A stretch of 6,308 nt of DNA from Rhodocyclaceae bacterium (GTDB taxonomy: Bacteria; Pseudomonadota; Gammaproteobacteria; Burkholderiales; Rhodocyclaceae): positions 1 through 6,308 of the forward strand of contig JAUYFZ010000040.1 of assembly GCA_030689585.1 (NCBI GenBank), written 5' to 3'. The position numbers and the translations under genes are program-made. The notes beneath the pieces were generated by a model that saw nothing but the letters and a program-made list of their open reading frames with translations, was not told where the DNA came from and ran no database searches. Shown in pieces: positions 1-6,308 of the stretch (its first letter is position 1; each line of letters starts with the position of its first letter).

Positions 1-1
1 G

Positions 2-1165
2 CGCTGCATCGTGCGCCGCACTCGGGCTTATCTCGAAGCAACGATCAATCCGGCCACGGGCGGCTATTTTCTGCCCAAGGTGACGGTGAAGCTGTTCGGT
101 GAGGACGACACCGGCGCGCTGGTTCTTGGCAGCTATCTGCGCGATGCTTATCAGGAGGCCGAAGCGTTTTCTCAGTTGCTTCAGCAGCGGGTAAAAGGTG
201 CAGGATTCTTCAAGACATTGCTGTTGCGGCGCATGGGCAGCTCGATGGAAGCCGGTCGCCGTACCGTCGCCAAGCTGCTCGGCGAAGAACCCGACACGCC
301 GGATGATGAGGACGAGGATGACGCGGAGGAAGACACGCCGGTGCAATTGGGTCGGCCACAGCAGGGTGTCAGTGATTTCAAGAATTTTACGGACGCGGAA
401 ATCGCCTCATTGCGCCGCTGCCTCGATCTGCTTCGACAAGGCGGCAATAACGATCCAAAGCTGGAAGCACTGATTGGCTATCTGCGTGGTACCCATCCGG
501 GTGTCAGCCGTAGTTGGCTCGATCTGGGCTGCATTTTGTTTTCCCAGTATTACGACACGGTGCGCTGGATCGGCGATGAAATGGCCAAACGCGTCGAGTT
601 TGCCGGGATGGACATCGGCCTTTACGCCGGCAGCAACCGCTCCGGTTTATGGCGTGACGGAAGGTTTCAGCGTTGTGACCGGAATGTGTTGAAAGACCGC
701 GTTCGCGCTGGCGATCTCAAGCTCCTGCTCGGCACCGACGCCGCCTCGGAGGGGCTGAACCTCCAGCGTCTCGGCACGCTAATCAATATCGACTTGCCCT
801 GGAATCCGACCCGGTTGGAGCAGCGCAAGGGTCGCATCCAGCGTATCGGCCAAGTGCGCAGCGAAATCTGGATCGCTAATCTGCGCTACCGTGGCTCGGT
901 GGAAGATCGTGTGCATCAGGTGCTGGCTGGCCGGCTCGAAGCCATTCACGGCCTGTTCGGGCAGATTCCCGATACGCTGGAAGATGTGTGGGTGCAGGTC
1001 GCACTCAACGACGAGCAGGCGGCGAATCTGCTCATTGACCGTGCTACAGCGACCCGGAACCCGTTTGATGCGAAATACAGCAAAGTGGAAGATGCCGACT
1101 GGGAGACCTGCGCATCGGTGCTGAACGGGATGAGCATGAAGGAGTTGCTGTCGCGAGGGTGGTAG
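2..1165 (+). CDS. SNF2-type helicase, C-terminal part (5' truncated by the window), probable anti-phage defence protein
   Basis: The frame is open to the left edge, so this is the end of a longer gene. A GTG at 11 is in frame, but no ATPase core (Walker A, DEAH box) is present in the window, so it is unlikely to be the true start. Numbering residues from that GTG: 'VRRTR' at the start and 'LLLRRMGSS' (71-79) resemble the region joining the two RecA lobes of SNF2 proteins. A strongly acidic linker lies at about 93-109. The helicase C-terminal lobe follows, with 'ILFSQYYDT' (175-183), motif V 'GTDAASEGLNLQ' (241-252) and motif VI 'NPTRLEQRKGRIQRIGQ' (265-281), which holds the arginine finger region. 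The family uses ATP to translocate on DNA. The tail 'DWETCASVL...LLSRGW' resembles large SNF2 helicases of bacterial defence loci, including those with a phospholipase D-like domain. That assignment is from memory and depends on the missing half. It ends 18 bases from the convergent uvrB stop. Confidence 0.85.
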   Translation, partial: RCIVRRTRAYLEATINPATGGYFLPKVTVKLFGEDDTGALVLGSYLRDAYQEAEAFSQLLQQRVKGAGFFKTLLLRRMGSSMEAGRRTVAKLLGEEPDTPDDEDEDDAEEDTPVQLGRPQQGVSDFKNFTDAEIASLRRCLDLLRQGGNNDPKLEALIGYLRGTHPGVSRSWLDLGCILFSQYYDTVRWIGDEMAKRVEFAGMDIGLYAGSNRSGLWRDGRFQRCDRNVLKDRVRAGDLKLLLGTDAASEGLNLQRLGTLINIDLPWNPTRLEQRKGRIQRIGQVRSEIWIANLRYRGSVEDRVHQVLAGRLEAIHGLFGQIPDTLEDVWVQVALNDEQAANLLIDRATATRNPFDAKYSKVEDADWETCASVLNGMSMKELLSRGW

Positions 1166-1183
1166 GGTAAGTCTCCAGCCGCC

Positions 1184-3184
1184 TCACCGAACCCCACCTT
1201 GATTAAGCCGGGTCAGTTCGTCGCGTATCGCGGCCGCCTGTTCAAATTCCAGATTTTTTGCGTGTTCCTGCATGGTTTTTTCGAGCTGTTTGATTTCTTT
1301 CGTCCGTGCTTTGTCACTCATCACTTCGTATTTTGCGGCTTCCTGCGCCACTTTGAGGTTGTGAAGGGCTGTTTCGCTGTCGTAGGCCATGTCGATGATG
1401 TCTTTGATGCGCTTGGTGACCCCTCGCGGCGTGATGCCCTGTTCGGTATTCCAGGCGATTTGCTTGGTTCGGCGACGCTCGGTTTCGAGAATGGCCCGCT
1501 TCATTGACTCCGTCATGCGGTCGGCATAGAGAATGGCCGAGCCGTGGAGGTGTCGTGCGGCACGTCCGATGGTCTGGATCAGGGAGCGTGTCGACCGCAA
1601 GAAACCTTCCTTGTCTGCATCGAGAATGGCCACTAAAGACACTTCGGGAATGTCCAATCCCTCGCGTAGCAGGTTGATTCCTACCAGTACGTCAAAGTGT
1701 CCTAACCTCAAATCACGAATGATTTCAACACGTTCGACGGTTTCGATATCGGAATGCAGGTACCGCACTTTGATGCCGTTGTCGCTTAGAAATTCGGTGA
1801 GTTGTTCGGATAACCGTTTGGTCAATGTCGTGACCAGCACTCGTTCTTTCAAGGCGACTCGCCGTTTGATCTCGGAGAGGAGGTCATCAACTTGTGTCGT
1901 TGCCGGACGCACGATGATTTCCGGATCAACCAGCCCGGTCGGGCGGACCAGTTGTTCCACCACTTGTTGTTGATGCGCACTTTCGTAATCCGCCGGAGTC
2001 GCCGAGACAAAAATGGTCTGCGGCATCAACCGTTCAAATTCATCAAACTTGAGGGGGCGGTTGTCGAGGGCGGACGGTAGGCGAAATCCATAATCGACCA
2101 GATTTTCCTTGCGTGAACGATCGCCTTTGTACATGCCGCCTGCCTGAGGAATCGAGACATGGGATTCGTCGATGAACAGGAGGGCATCGGGGGGCAGGTA
2201 GTCGATCAGGGTCGGAGGGGGTTCGCCCGGCTTTCGACCGGAGAGGTGGCGGGAATAATTTTCAATCCCTTTGCAAAATCCCAACTGCTCCATCATCTCC
2301 AGATCGAATCGCGTGCGTTCTGCGATGCGCTGGGCTTCGACGAGTTTCCCTTCGCGCTGGAAATATTCGATGCGTTCGCGCAATTCGATTTTGATTTGCT
2401 CCATGGCTCGCAAAATGGTCGCCCGTGGAGTGACATAGTGACTGGAGGGGAACACGGTAAAGCGGGGGAGTTTGTGTTTCGAGTGACCGGTCAGCGGGTC
2501 GAACAACGTCAATGATTCGATCTCCTCGTCAAAGAGGGAAATACGCACGGCACTCTCCGCATGTTCGGCGGGAAAAATGTCGATGACATCGCCCCGCACG
2601 CGAAAGGTGCCTCGGCGGAAATCCATTTCGTTGCGCTCATATTGCATTTCGGACAAGCGACGGATGATGTCTCTCTGGCCCAGTGTTTCGCCCTGACGAA
2701 GATGCAGGATCATGCTGTGATAATCGACTGGATCGCCAATGCCGTAAATCGCCGACACGGTGCAGACGATGACTACATCGCGTCGTTCCAGCAGACTTTT
2801 GGTGGCTGAAAGCCGCATCTGTTCGATCTGTTCGTTGATGCTCGAATCCTTTTCGATGAACAAATCACGCGAAGGCATATAGGCTTCCGGTTGATAGTAG
2901 TCGTAATAGGAAACGAAATACTCGACGGCATTTTCAGGCAAAAATTCCCGAAATTCAGCGTAGAGTTGGGCGGCCAGTGTCTTGTTCGGAGCCAATACCA
3001 AGGCAGGTCGTCCCAATCGGGCGATGACATGGGCCATGGTGTAGGTCTTGCCCGACCCTGTGACACCCAGCAGAGTTTGAAAGGAAAGTCCTTTGTGCAC
3101 CCCGGCTTCAAGTTGACGAATAGCTTCCGGCTGATCGCCTGCGGGTTGAAAGGGCAGATGCAGCCGGAACGGACTAAAGTTCAT
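1184..3184 (-). CDS. uvrB: UvrABC excinuclease subunit B (UvrB)
   Basis: UvrB is the damage-verifying helicase-like subunit of nucleotide excision repair. UvrA loads it at lesions and it then recruits UvrC for incision. The protein is full length: 666 residues from the ATG at 3184, against about 670 in E. coli. Visible landmarks (numbered from that ATG) are Walker A 'GVTGSGKT' (40-47), the damage-probing beta-hairpin '[10 protein letters not shown]' (93-102), the Walker B-like 'DESH' (339-342), motif V '[14 protein letters not shown]' (502-515), motif VI 'QTIGRAARH' (537-545), and a C-terminal UVR domain (about 626-661) that contacts UvrC. An in-frame GTG at 3208 would add eight residues. I prefer the ATG because '[22 protein letters not shown]' matches the usual UvrB N-terminus. 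Neither start has a clear Shine-Dalgarno. No LexA-type box (CTG-N10-CAG) is visible upstream. No key residue is missing. Confidence 0.97.
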   Translation of the reverse strand: MNFSPFRLHLPFQPAGDQPEAIRQLEAGVHKGLSFQTLLGVTGSGKTYTMAHVIARLGRPALVLAPNKTLAAQLYAEFREFLPENAVEYFVSYYDYYQPEAYMPSRDLFIEKDSSINEQIEQMRLSATKSLLERRDVVIVCTVSAIYGIGDPVDYHSMILHLRQGETLGQRDIIRRLSEMQYERNEMDFRRGTFRVRGDVIDIFPAEHAESAVRISLFDEEIESLTLFDPLTGHSKHKLPRFTVFPSSHYVTPRATILRAMEQIKIELRERIEYFQREGKLVEAQRIAERTRFDLEMMEQLGFCKGIENYSRHLSGRKPGEPPPTLIDYLPPDALLFIDESHVSIPQAGGMYKGDRSRKENLVDYGFRLPSALDNRPLKFDEFERLMPQTIFVSATPADYESAHQQQVVEQLVRPTGLVDPEIIVRPATTQVDDLLSEIKRRVALKERVLVTTLTKRLSEQLTEFLSDNGIKVRYLHSDIETVERVEIIRDLRLGHFDVLVGINLLREGLDIPEVSLVAILDADKEGFLRSTRSLIQTIGRAARHLHGSAILYADRMTESMKRAILETERRRTKQIAWNTEQGITPRGVTKRIKDIIDMAYDSETALHNLKVAQEAAKYEVMSDKARTKEIKQLEKTMQEHAKNLEFEQAAAIRDELTRLNQGGVR

Positions 3185-3233
3185 GGCATCGAGGGTATCA
3201 TTACGCACCTATTCACACACGCACTGATTTCTT
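3185..3233. promoter_or_regulatory. Short divergent intergenic region between uvrB and the aminotransferase gene
   Basis: These 49 bases separate the two divergent start codons. If uvrB starts at the GTG at 3208, only 25 bases remain. Promoters for both directions must lie here or reach into the opposite gene, so they probably overlap. I see no convincing -35/-10 pair, Shine-Dalgarno or LexA box. The role as a promoter region follows from gene orientation only. Confidence 0.45.
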
Positions 3234-4616
3234 ATGAGCCACTCATCCACCTCTCCCTTTGCCACCGTCGAAATGGCTCCCCGTGACCCGATTTTGGGTC
3301 TGACCGAAGCGTTTAATGCCGATACCCGCTCAAACAAAGTCAATCTCGGGGTGGGGGTTTACTACGACAATAACGGAAAAGTTCCCCTGTTATCTGCGGT
3401 TAAAACGGCTGAACAGGCGCGTTTAACGGCTCAACCGGCCCGCAGTTATCAACCCATTGACGGTCTGGCGACTTATAACCAACTCGTGCAACAGTTGGTG
3501 TTCGGCAAGGATTCACCGCTCATCGCAGAAGGCCGCATTCTGACGATTGAAGCCTTGGGCGGTACGGGGGCACTTAAGGTCGGCGGGGATTGGTTGCATC
3601 GGCTTTTCCCGGATGCCAAAATTTATATCTCCGATCCGAGTTGGGAGAACCATCGTGCGCTCTTTGAAACCGCCGGATTGGTGGTTGAAAGCTATCCTTA
3701 CTACGACGCTAACGGGCATGGCGAATCGCCACCCCGCATTATGAAACATGCCCCATTGACCCCCATCCCCTCCCCAACCCTCCCCTTGAAGGGGAGGGAG
3801 ACAACCGATGCGCCTTGCTCCTCCCCCTTCAAGGGGGAGGCTGGGAGGGGGATGGGGAATGTGTTTCACGCTAAAACTCGCGGGGTCGATTTTGTCGCGA
3901 TGAAGTCTTCTTTGGATGATCTACCTGCCCGTAGCATCGTCCTCTTACATGCCTGTTGCCACAATCCGACGGGGGCCGATTTGACCCCCGCGCAGTGGAA
4001 GGAAGTGGTCGAAGTCGTGCAACGCCGGTCACTGATTCCCTTCATCGACATGGCTTATCAGGGCTTTGCCGAGGACATCGAACCCGATGCTATGGCGGTT
4101 CGCCTTTTTGCAGAGGCCGGTGTCCAGTTTCTGGTGTCCAGTTCCTTTTCAAAATCGTTTTCGCTGTACGGCGAGCGCGTCGGCGCACTCTCCGTGGTCA
4201 CGGCCAGCCGCGAAGAATCGGCCCGCGTGCTCTCACAAATCAAACGCATCATCCGCACCAACTATTCGAATCCGCCTACCCACGGGGGGGCTATCGTGGC
4301 CGCCGTGCTGGCCAATAGCGAACTCCGTGCGCAATGGGAAGCGGAGTTGGCCGATATGCGACACCGTATTCATGCCGTGCGGATCGAACTGGTCGCCAAA
4401 CTCAAGGCGCAGGGGGTGTCCATGGACTTTATCGCCCAACAGCGCGGCATGTTTTCCTACACGGGCTTGACTCCCGCAGAGGTCGACCAGCTTCAACGTG
4501 AATTTGGCATCTACGCAGTAAGTACGGGGCGCATCTGCTTGGCCGCCCTCAATGATCGCAACATCAACACGGTGGCGAATGCCATCGCCGCAGTACTGGG
4601 ACACGCACATGACTGA
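3234..4616 (+). CDS. Class I PLP aminotransferase (aspartate/aromatic amino acid aminotransferase family) with an in-frame palindromic insert
   Basis: This is a PLP-dependent transaminase of the AspC/TyrB family, which moves an amino group between aspartate or aromatic amino acids and 2-oxoglutarate. The sequence does not decide between aspC and tyrB specificity. Family residues are present: 'CCHNPTG' (Asn244), 'FIDMAYQGF' (Asp272, Tyr275), Schiff-base lysine Lys307 in 'SSSFSKSFS', Arg315 in 'ERVGAL', '[11 protein letters not shown]' (Arg341, side-chain carboxylate), and Arg433 in 'STGRICLA' (alpha-carboxylate). They correspond to AspAT Asn194, Asp222, Tyr225, Lys258, Arg266, Arg292 and Arg386. 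At 460 residues it is about 60 longer than usual. About 54 extra residues (164-217) lie between 'YYDANGHG' and 'VDFVAM', where E. coli AspC runs 'YYDAENHTLDF' without a gap. The extra sequence is the palindromic repeat at 3731-3886. The start at 3234 keeps the '[12 protein letters not shown]' N-terminus; no strong Shine-Dalgarno is visible. The gene overlaps lysS by 8 bases. Confidence 0.93.
   Translation: MSHSSTSPFATVEMAPRDPILGLTEAFNADTRSNKVNLGVGVYYDNNGKVPLLSAVKTAEQARLTAQPARSYQPIDGLATYNQLVQQLVFGKDSPLIAEGRILTIEALGGTGALKVGGDWLHRLFPDAKIYISDPSWENHRALFETAGLVVESYPYYDANGHGESPPRIMKHAPLTPIPSPTLPLKGRETTDAPCSSPFKGEAGRGMGNVFHAKTRGVDFVAMKSSLDDLPARSIVLLHACCHNPTGADLTPAQWKEVVEVVQRRSLIPFIDMAYQGFAEDIEPDAMAVRLFAEAGVQFLVSSSFSKSFSLYGERVGALSVVTASREESARVLSQIKRIIRTNYSNPPTHGGAIVAAVLANSELRAQWEAELADMRHRIHAVRIELVAKLKAQGVSMDFIAQQRGMFSYTGLTPAEVDQLQREFGIYAVSTGRICLAALNDRNINTVANAIAAVLGHAHD
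3751..3785 (-). other. Potential G-quadruplex motif on the minus strand (left arm of the palindrome)
   Basis: Read on the minus strand, this stretch has six G-runs of three to five bases (plus-strand C-runs at 3751-3754, 3760-3764, 3767-3770, 3772-3775, 3778-3780 and 3782-3785), separated by loops of one to five bases. That satisfies the usual four-run G-quadruplex pattern. Folding is a prediction; the same bases could instead pair with the right arm. Confidence 0.5.
3833..3857 (+). other. Potential G-quadruplex motif on the plus strand and in the mRNA (right arm of the palindrome)
   Basis: Four G-runs (3833-3837, 3843-3845, 3847-3851, 3854-3857) are separated by loops of five, one and two bases. 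This is the canonical pattern of four runs of at least three G. Because it is on the coding strand, it would also be present in the aminotransferase mRNA, where it competes with pairing to the C-rich left arm. Confidence 0.5.
4598..4616 (+). promoter_or_regulatory. Start/stop overlap coupling the aminotransferase to lysS, with weak ribosome binding site
   Basis: The lysS ATG (4609-4611) lies inside the end of the aminotransferase frame, giving the overlap ATGACTGA with the upstream TGA at 4614-4616. A weak Shine-Dalgarno-like GGGA (4598-4601) lies 7 bases before the ATG. The arrangement suggests that ribosomes finishing the first gene restart on lysS. Coupling is an inference from spacing. 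Confidence 0.6.
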
Positions 4617-6087
4617 AGAAAACCACATCATCGCTGAACGACGGGCGAAATTAGCCGAATGGCGCAAAACCGGTCGAGCCTATCCCAACGATTTCCGGCG
4701 TGAAAATATCGCGGGCCGACTCGATGAACTTTACGGAACCAAGCCCCGTGAAGAACTCGACGCGACACCGATCACCGTTAAGATTGCTGGGCGCATCATG
4801 CTAAAACGCGTGATGGGCAAAGCCAGTTTCGCCACGATCCAGGATCTTTCCGGGCGCATCCAGCTTTATGTGAACAAAGAGGGAGTCGGCGAAACGGTTT
4901 ATGAGGATTTCAAACATTGGGATTTGGGTGACATCGTCGGTGTCAACGGCACGTTGATGAAAACACGGACGGGCGAACTCACGGTCAACTGTGCCGAGAT
5001 TCGTCTGCTCTCCAAAGCATTGCGCCCCCTTCCTGAAAAATTTCATGGCCTGGTCGATGTGGAACAGAAATATCGCCAACGTTATCTGGATCTCATTACC
5101 AGCGAACAAACGCGATTTACCTTCGTGGCACGCAGCCGCATGATCGCTTCGATCCGCCAGTACATGACCCATCATGGGTTTCTGGAAGTTGAAACGCCCA
5201 TGATGCACCCCATCCCGGGCGGGGCGGCGGCCAAACCCTTTGTTACCCATCACAATGCACTGGATCAGGAGATGTTCCTGCGCATCGCGCCGGAGCTGTA
5301 CCTAAAACGCCTGGTCGTAGGCGGCTTTGAAAAAGTGTTCGAAATCAACCGGAATTTTCGCAATGAGGGGCTGTCGACCCGACACAATCCAGAATTCACG
5401 ATGATGGAATTTTATGAAGCCTATGCCGATTACAAGAGCCTGATGGACTTCACCGAAGGCTTGATTCGCCAAGCGGCGCGTGAAGCACTGGGCATGGAAA
5501 CTTTCGATTATCAGGGTCGAACGCTTGATCTTTCAAAACCGTTTATTCGGATGACGATGGTGGAAGCCATTCATACGTACCATCCCGGTTACAGCCTCAC
5601 GAATCTCAACGATGCGGGCTGGCTGCGCCACAAGCTCATCGAACTCAAAGTGGACGTTCGCGCAGGAACGGGATTGGGTACGCTTCAGATGTTGATGTTT
5701 GAAGAAACCACGGAAGCCGAATTATGGGCACCCACTTTCATCATCGACTACCCCACGGAGGTTTCTCCGTTAGCACGCCGTTCGGATAGCAACCCCGACG
5801 TCACTGAACGCTTCGAGCTTTTCATCGTCGGTCGCGAAATCGCCAACGGTTTTTCAGAATTAAACGATCCCGAAGATCAAGCGGCGCGTTTTCTGGAGCA
5901 AGCCAACGCCAAGGATGCCGGTGACGATGAAGCGATGCACTACGACGCAGACTACATCCTCGCCCTCGAATACGGACTACCCCCCACAGGAGGCTGCGGC
6001 ATCGGTATCGACCGGCTGGTCATGCTGCTCACCGATTCCCCCGCCATTCGTGATGTGATTCTCTTTCCGCAGATGCGAACGACCTAG
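4609..6087 (+). CDS. lysS: Lysyl-tRNA synthetase, class II (LysS)
   Basis: LysS is a cytoplasmic enzyme that activates lysine with ATP and charges tRNA-Lys. The 492-residue protein is complete, close to E. coli LysS at about 505. It has an N-terminal anticodon-binding OB fold (about 56-140, with '[23 protein letters not shown]'-like strands) followed by the class II catalytic core. Motif 1 lies at about 172-200 ('[12 protein letters not shown]...FLEVETPMM'). Motif 2 is at about 243-268 ('[12 protein letters not shown]', '[11 protein letters not shown]') and carries the ATP-binding arginine. Motif 3 is at about 461-490 ('[16 protein letters not shown]'). An in-frame ATG at 4552 would add 19 residues read through the aminotransferase end. 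I chose 4609 because '[19 protein letters not shown]' is a typical LysS start and the short overlap favours it. No prfB is found upstream, although prfB-lysS is a frequent arrangement. The gene is probably co-transcribed with the aminotransferase. Confidence 0.97.
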   Translation: MTEENHIIAERRAKLAEWRKTGRAYPNDFRRENIAGRLDELYGTKPREELDATPITVKIAGRIMLKRVMGKASFATIQDLSGRIQLYVNKEGVGETVYEDFKHWDLGDIVGVNGTLMKTRTGELTVNCAEIRLLSKALRPLPEKFHGLVDVEQKYRQRYLDLITSEQTRFTFVARSRMIASIRQYMTHHGFLEVETPMMHPIPGGAAAKPFVTHHNALDQEMFLRIAPELYLKRLVVGGFEKVFEINRNFRNEGLSTRHNPEFTMMEFYEAYADYKSLMDFTEGLIRQAAREALGMETFDYQGRTLDLSKPFIRMTMVEAIHTYHPGYSLTNLNDAGWLRHKLIELKVDVRAGTGLGTLQMLMFEETTEAELWAPTFIIDYPTEVSPLARRSDSNPDVTERFELFIVGREIANGFSELNDPEDQAARFLEQANAKDAGDDEAMHYDADYILALEYGLPPTGGCGIGIDRLVMLLTDSPAIRDVILFPQMRTT

Positions 6088-6109
6088 GGTTATTAGTGCG
6101 CAGCTCCAG

Positions 6110-6120
6110 CCGACAGTCGG
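6110..6120. repeat. Small palindrome CCGACAGTCGG next to the lysS downstream stem-loop
   Basis: CCGAC and GTCGG pair around a single A. A one-base loop is too tight for a normal RNA hairpin, so as DNA it is better seen as a dyad. Its last two bases are also used by the base of the larger stem at 6119-6149, so the two cannot both form completely. Confidence 0.3.
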
Positions 6121-6149
6121 TATTGCGTTTGGCGCGACCAAACGCTACC
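6119..6149 (+). terminator. Strong stem-loop after lysS, possible transcript end
   Basis: GCGTTTGG (6125-6132) pairs perfectly with CCAAACGC (6138-6145) around a 5-base loop. The stem extends with GGTA (6119-6122) to TACC (6146-6149) across a two-base TT bulge. It begins 31 bases after the lysS stop, where a terminator or 3'-stabilising hairpin would be expected. There is no T-run after it, so it is not a classic intrinsic terminator. Confidence 0.4.
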
Positions 6150-6308
6150 ATAGGTTATGTTTAGCAGATCATATTGGCATTCTCTCATTGAATCAGCGTG
6201 GTCTCGCCGTTCAATCATCTGGTTGTCTGGCGTGCGTCGTGCTGGAAAAACGGGCTCTATGTGGTTTGTAGTGGGTGACATGCCATATCGCTGACATGAC
6301 AGTCTCCC
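6150..6308. other. Non-coding stretch at the right edge, no supported gene
   Basis: I see no recognisable gene, RNA or mobile element here. The only open frame of note runs on the minus strand (6093-6281, 62 codons). It has no recognisable similarity or ribosome binding site and runs through the stem-loop after lysS. A 7-base direct repeat TGACATG occurs at 6276-6282 and 6292-6298, 16 bases start to start. It could be a binding site for a regulator of a gene beyond the edge, or chance. Confidence 0.4.

Larger units (their letters stand above)
3731..3886. repeat. Palindromic (inverted-repeat) element inserted in frame in the aminotransferase gene
   Basis: The element is an imperfect inverted repeat about 156 bases long, which is 52 codons. 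The outermost matching arms are ACCCCGC (3731-3737) and GCGGGGT (3880-3886). Next come TGAAACA (3742-3748) and TGTTTCA (3862-3868), then a C-rich left arm (3751-3785) matched by a G-rich right arm (3833-3857). Each arm ends in its own small palindrome: CTCCCCTTGAAGGGGAG (3780-3796) and CTCCCCCTTCAAGGGGGAG (3821-3839), with a spacer of about 24 bases between them. The style matches the GC-rich palindromes that occur in many copies between genes in proteobacteria, but here it lies inside a gene. It encodes a proline-rich then glycine/basic segment with no stop codon. No clear target-site duplication is visible, and the outer boundary is approximate. Confidence 0.85.

Noticed and set aside
181..447. 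Minus-strand serine-rich frame of 88 codons
   Set aside because: Its serine run is the reverse reading of the acidic linker codons in the helicase; it is a shadow.
11..1165. GTG at 11 as a genuine start giving a stand-alone 384-residue protein
   Set aside because: The frame is open before it, and the protein would consist of a helicase C-lobe without the ATP-binding lobe, so truncation by the window is more likely.
2159..3286. Several plus-strand frames of 80-130 codons opposite uvrB
   Set aside because: They are shadows of the well-conserved uvrB reading frame and resemble no protein family I know.
3720..3730. GGCGAATCGCC dyad just before the repeat as a target-site or extra arm
   Set aside because: It has no matching copy at the right end of the element, so it is not evidence of a target duplication and may be chance.
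3513..3869. 118-codon minus-strand frame across the palindrome
   Set aside because: It is antisense to the aminotransferase. Its N-terminal proline/glycine-rich part is just the palindrome read backwards, and the rest has no recognisable domain.
3234..4616. Aminotransferase as a pseudogene broken by an insertion
   Set aside because: The frame stays open through the insert, and every active-site residue identified lies in the same frame before and after it, so it reads as an intact gene.
6093..6281. 62-codon minus-strand frame after lysS as a small gene
   Set aside because: It has no ribosome binding site or recognisable motif, and it includes the stem-loop region; it is likely a chance frame.
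1..6308. CRISPR array, tRNA or rRNA genes
   Set aside because: No regularly spaced repeats, cloverleaf-like segments or ribosomal RNA motifs were seen.

Overview
The window looks like a bacterial chromosome segment, most likely from a betaproteobacterium. This is inferred from protein character: the aminotransferase has an N-terminal '[12 protein letters not shown]' stretch, and it lies divergent from uvrB, both of which I associate with Betaproteobacteria. No rRNA or other taxonomic marker is present. All real genes are densely packed.

Layout: (1) 2-1165, plus strand: the C-terminal part of a large SNF2-type helicase whose ATPase half lies off the left edge. It resembles the helicases of anti-phage defence loci. 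(2) 1184-3184, minus strand: a complete uvrB, convergent with the helicase and only 18 bases away. (3) 3185-3233: a 49-base divergent gap serving both uvrB and the next gene. (4) 3234-4616, plus strand: a class I PLP aminotransferase of the AspC/TyrB family. (5) 4609-6087, plus strand: lysS, class II lysyl-tRNA synthetase, overlapping the aminotransferase by 8 bases. (6) 6088-6308: non-coding sequence with a strong stem-loop after lysS and no gene I can support.

The most notable object is inside the aminotransferase. At about 3731-3886 an imperfect inverted-repeat element of about 156 bp (nested palindromes, C-rich left arm, G-rich right arm) sits in frame in the coding sequence. It adds about 54 residues of low-complexity protein at a position where the family normally has a short loop, and every catalytic residue I can identify is retained. 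This resembles the in-frame palindromic elements known from Rickettsia proteins. The arms also form potential G-quadruplexes on opposite strands.

Functionally the window is a boundary. Housekeeping genes (nucleotide-excision repair, amino-acid transamination, tRNA charging) run from 1184 rightward, and a probable accessory defence gene ends directly against uvrB on the left. The aminotransferase and lysS probably form one transcription unit with translational coupling.
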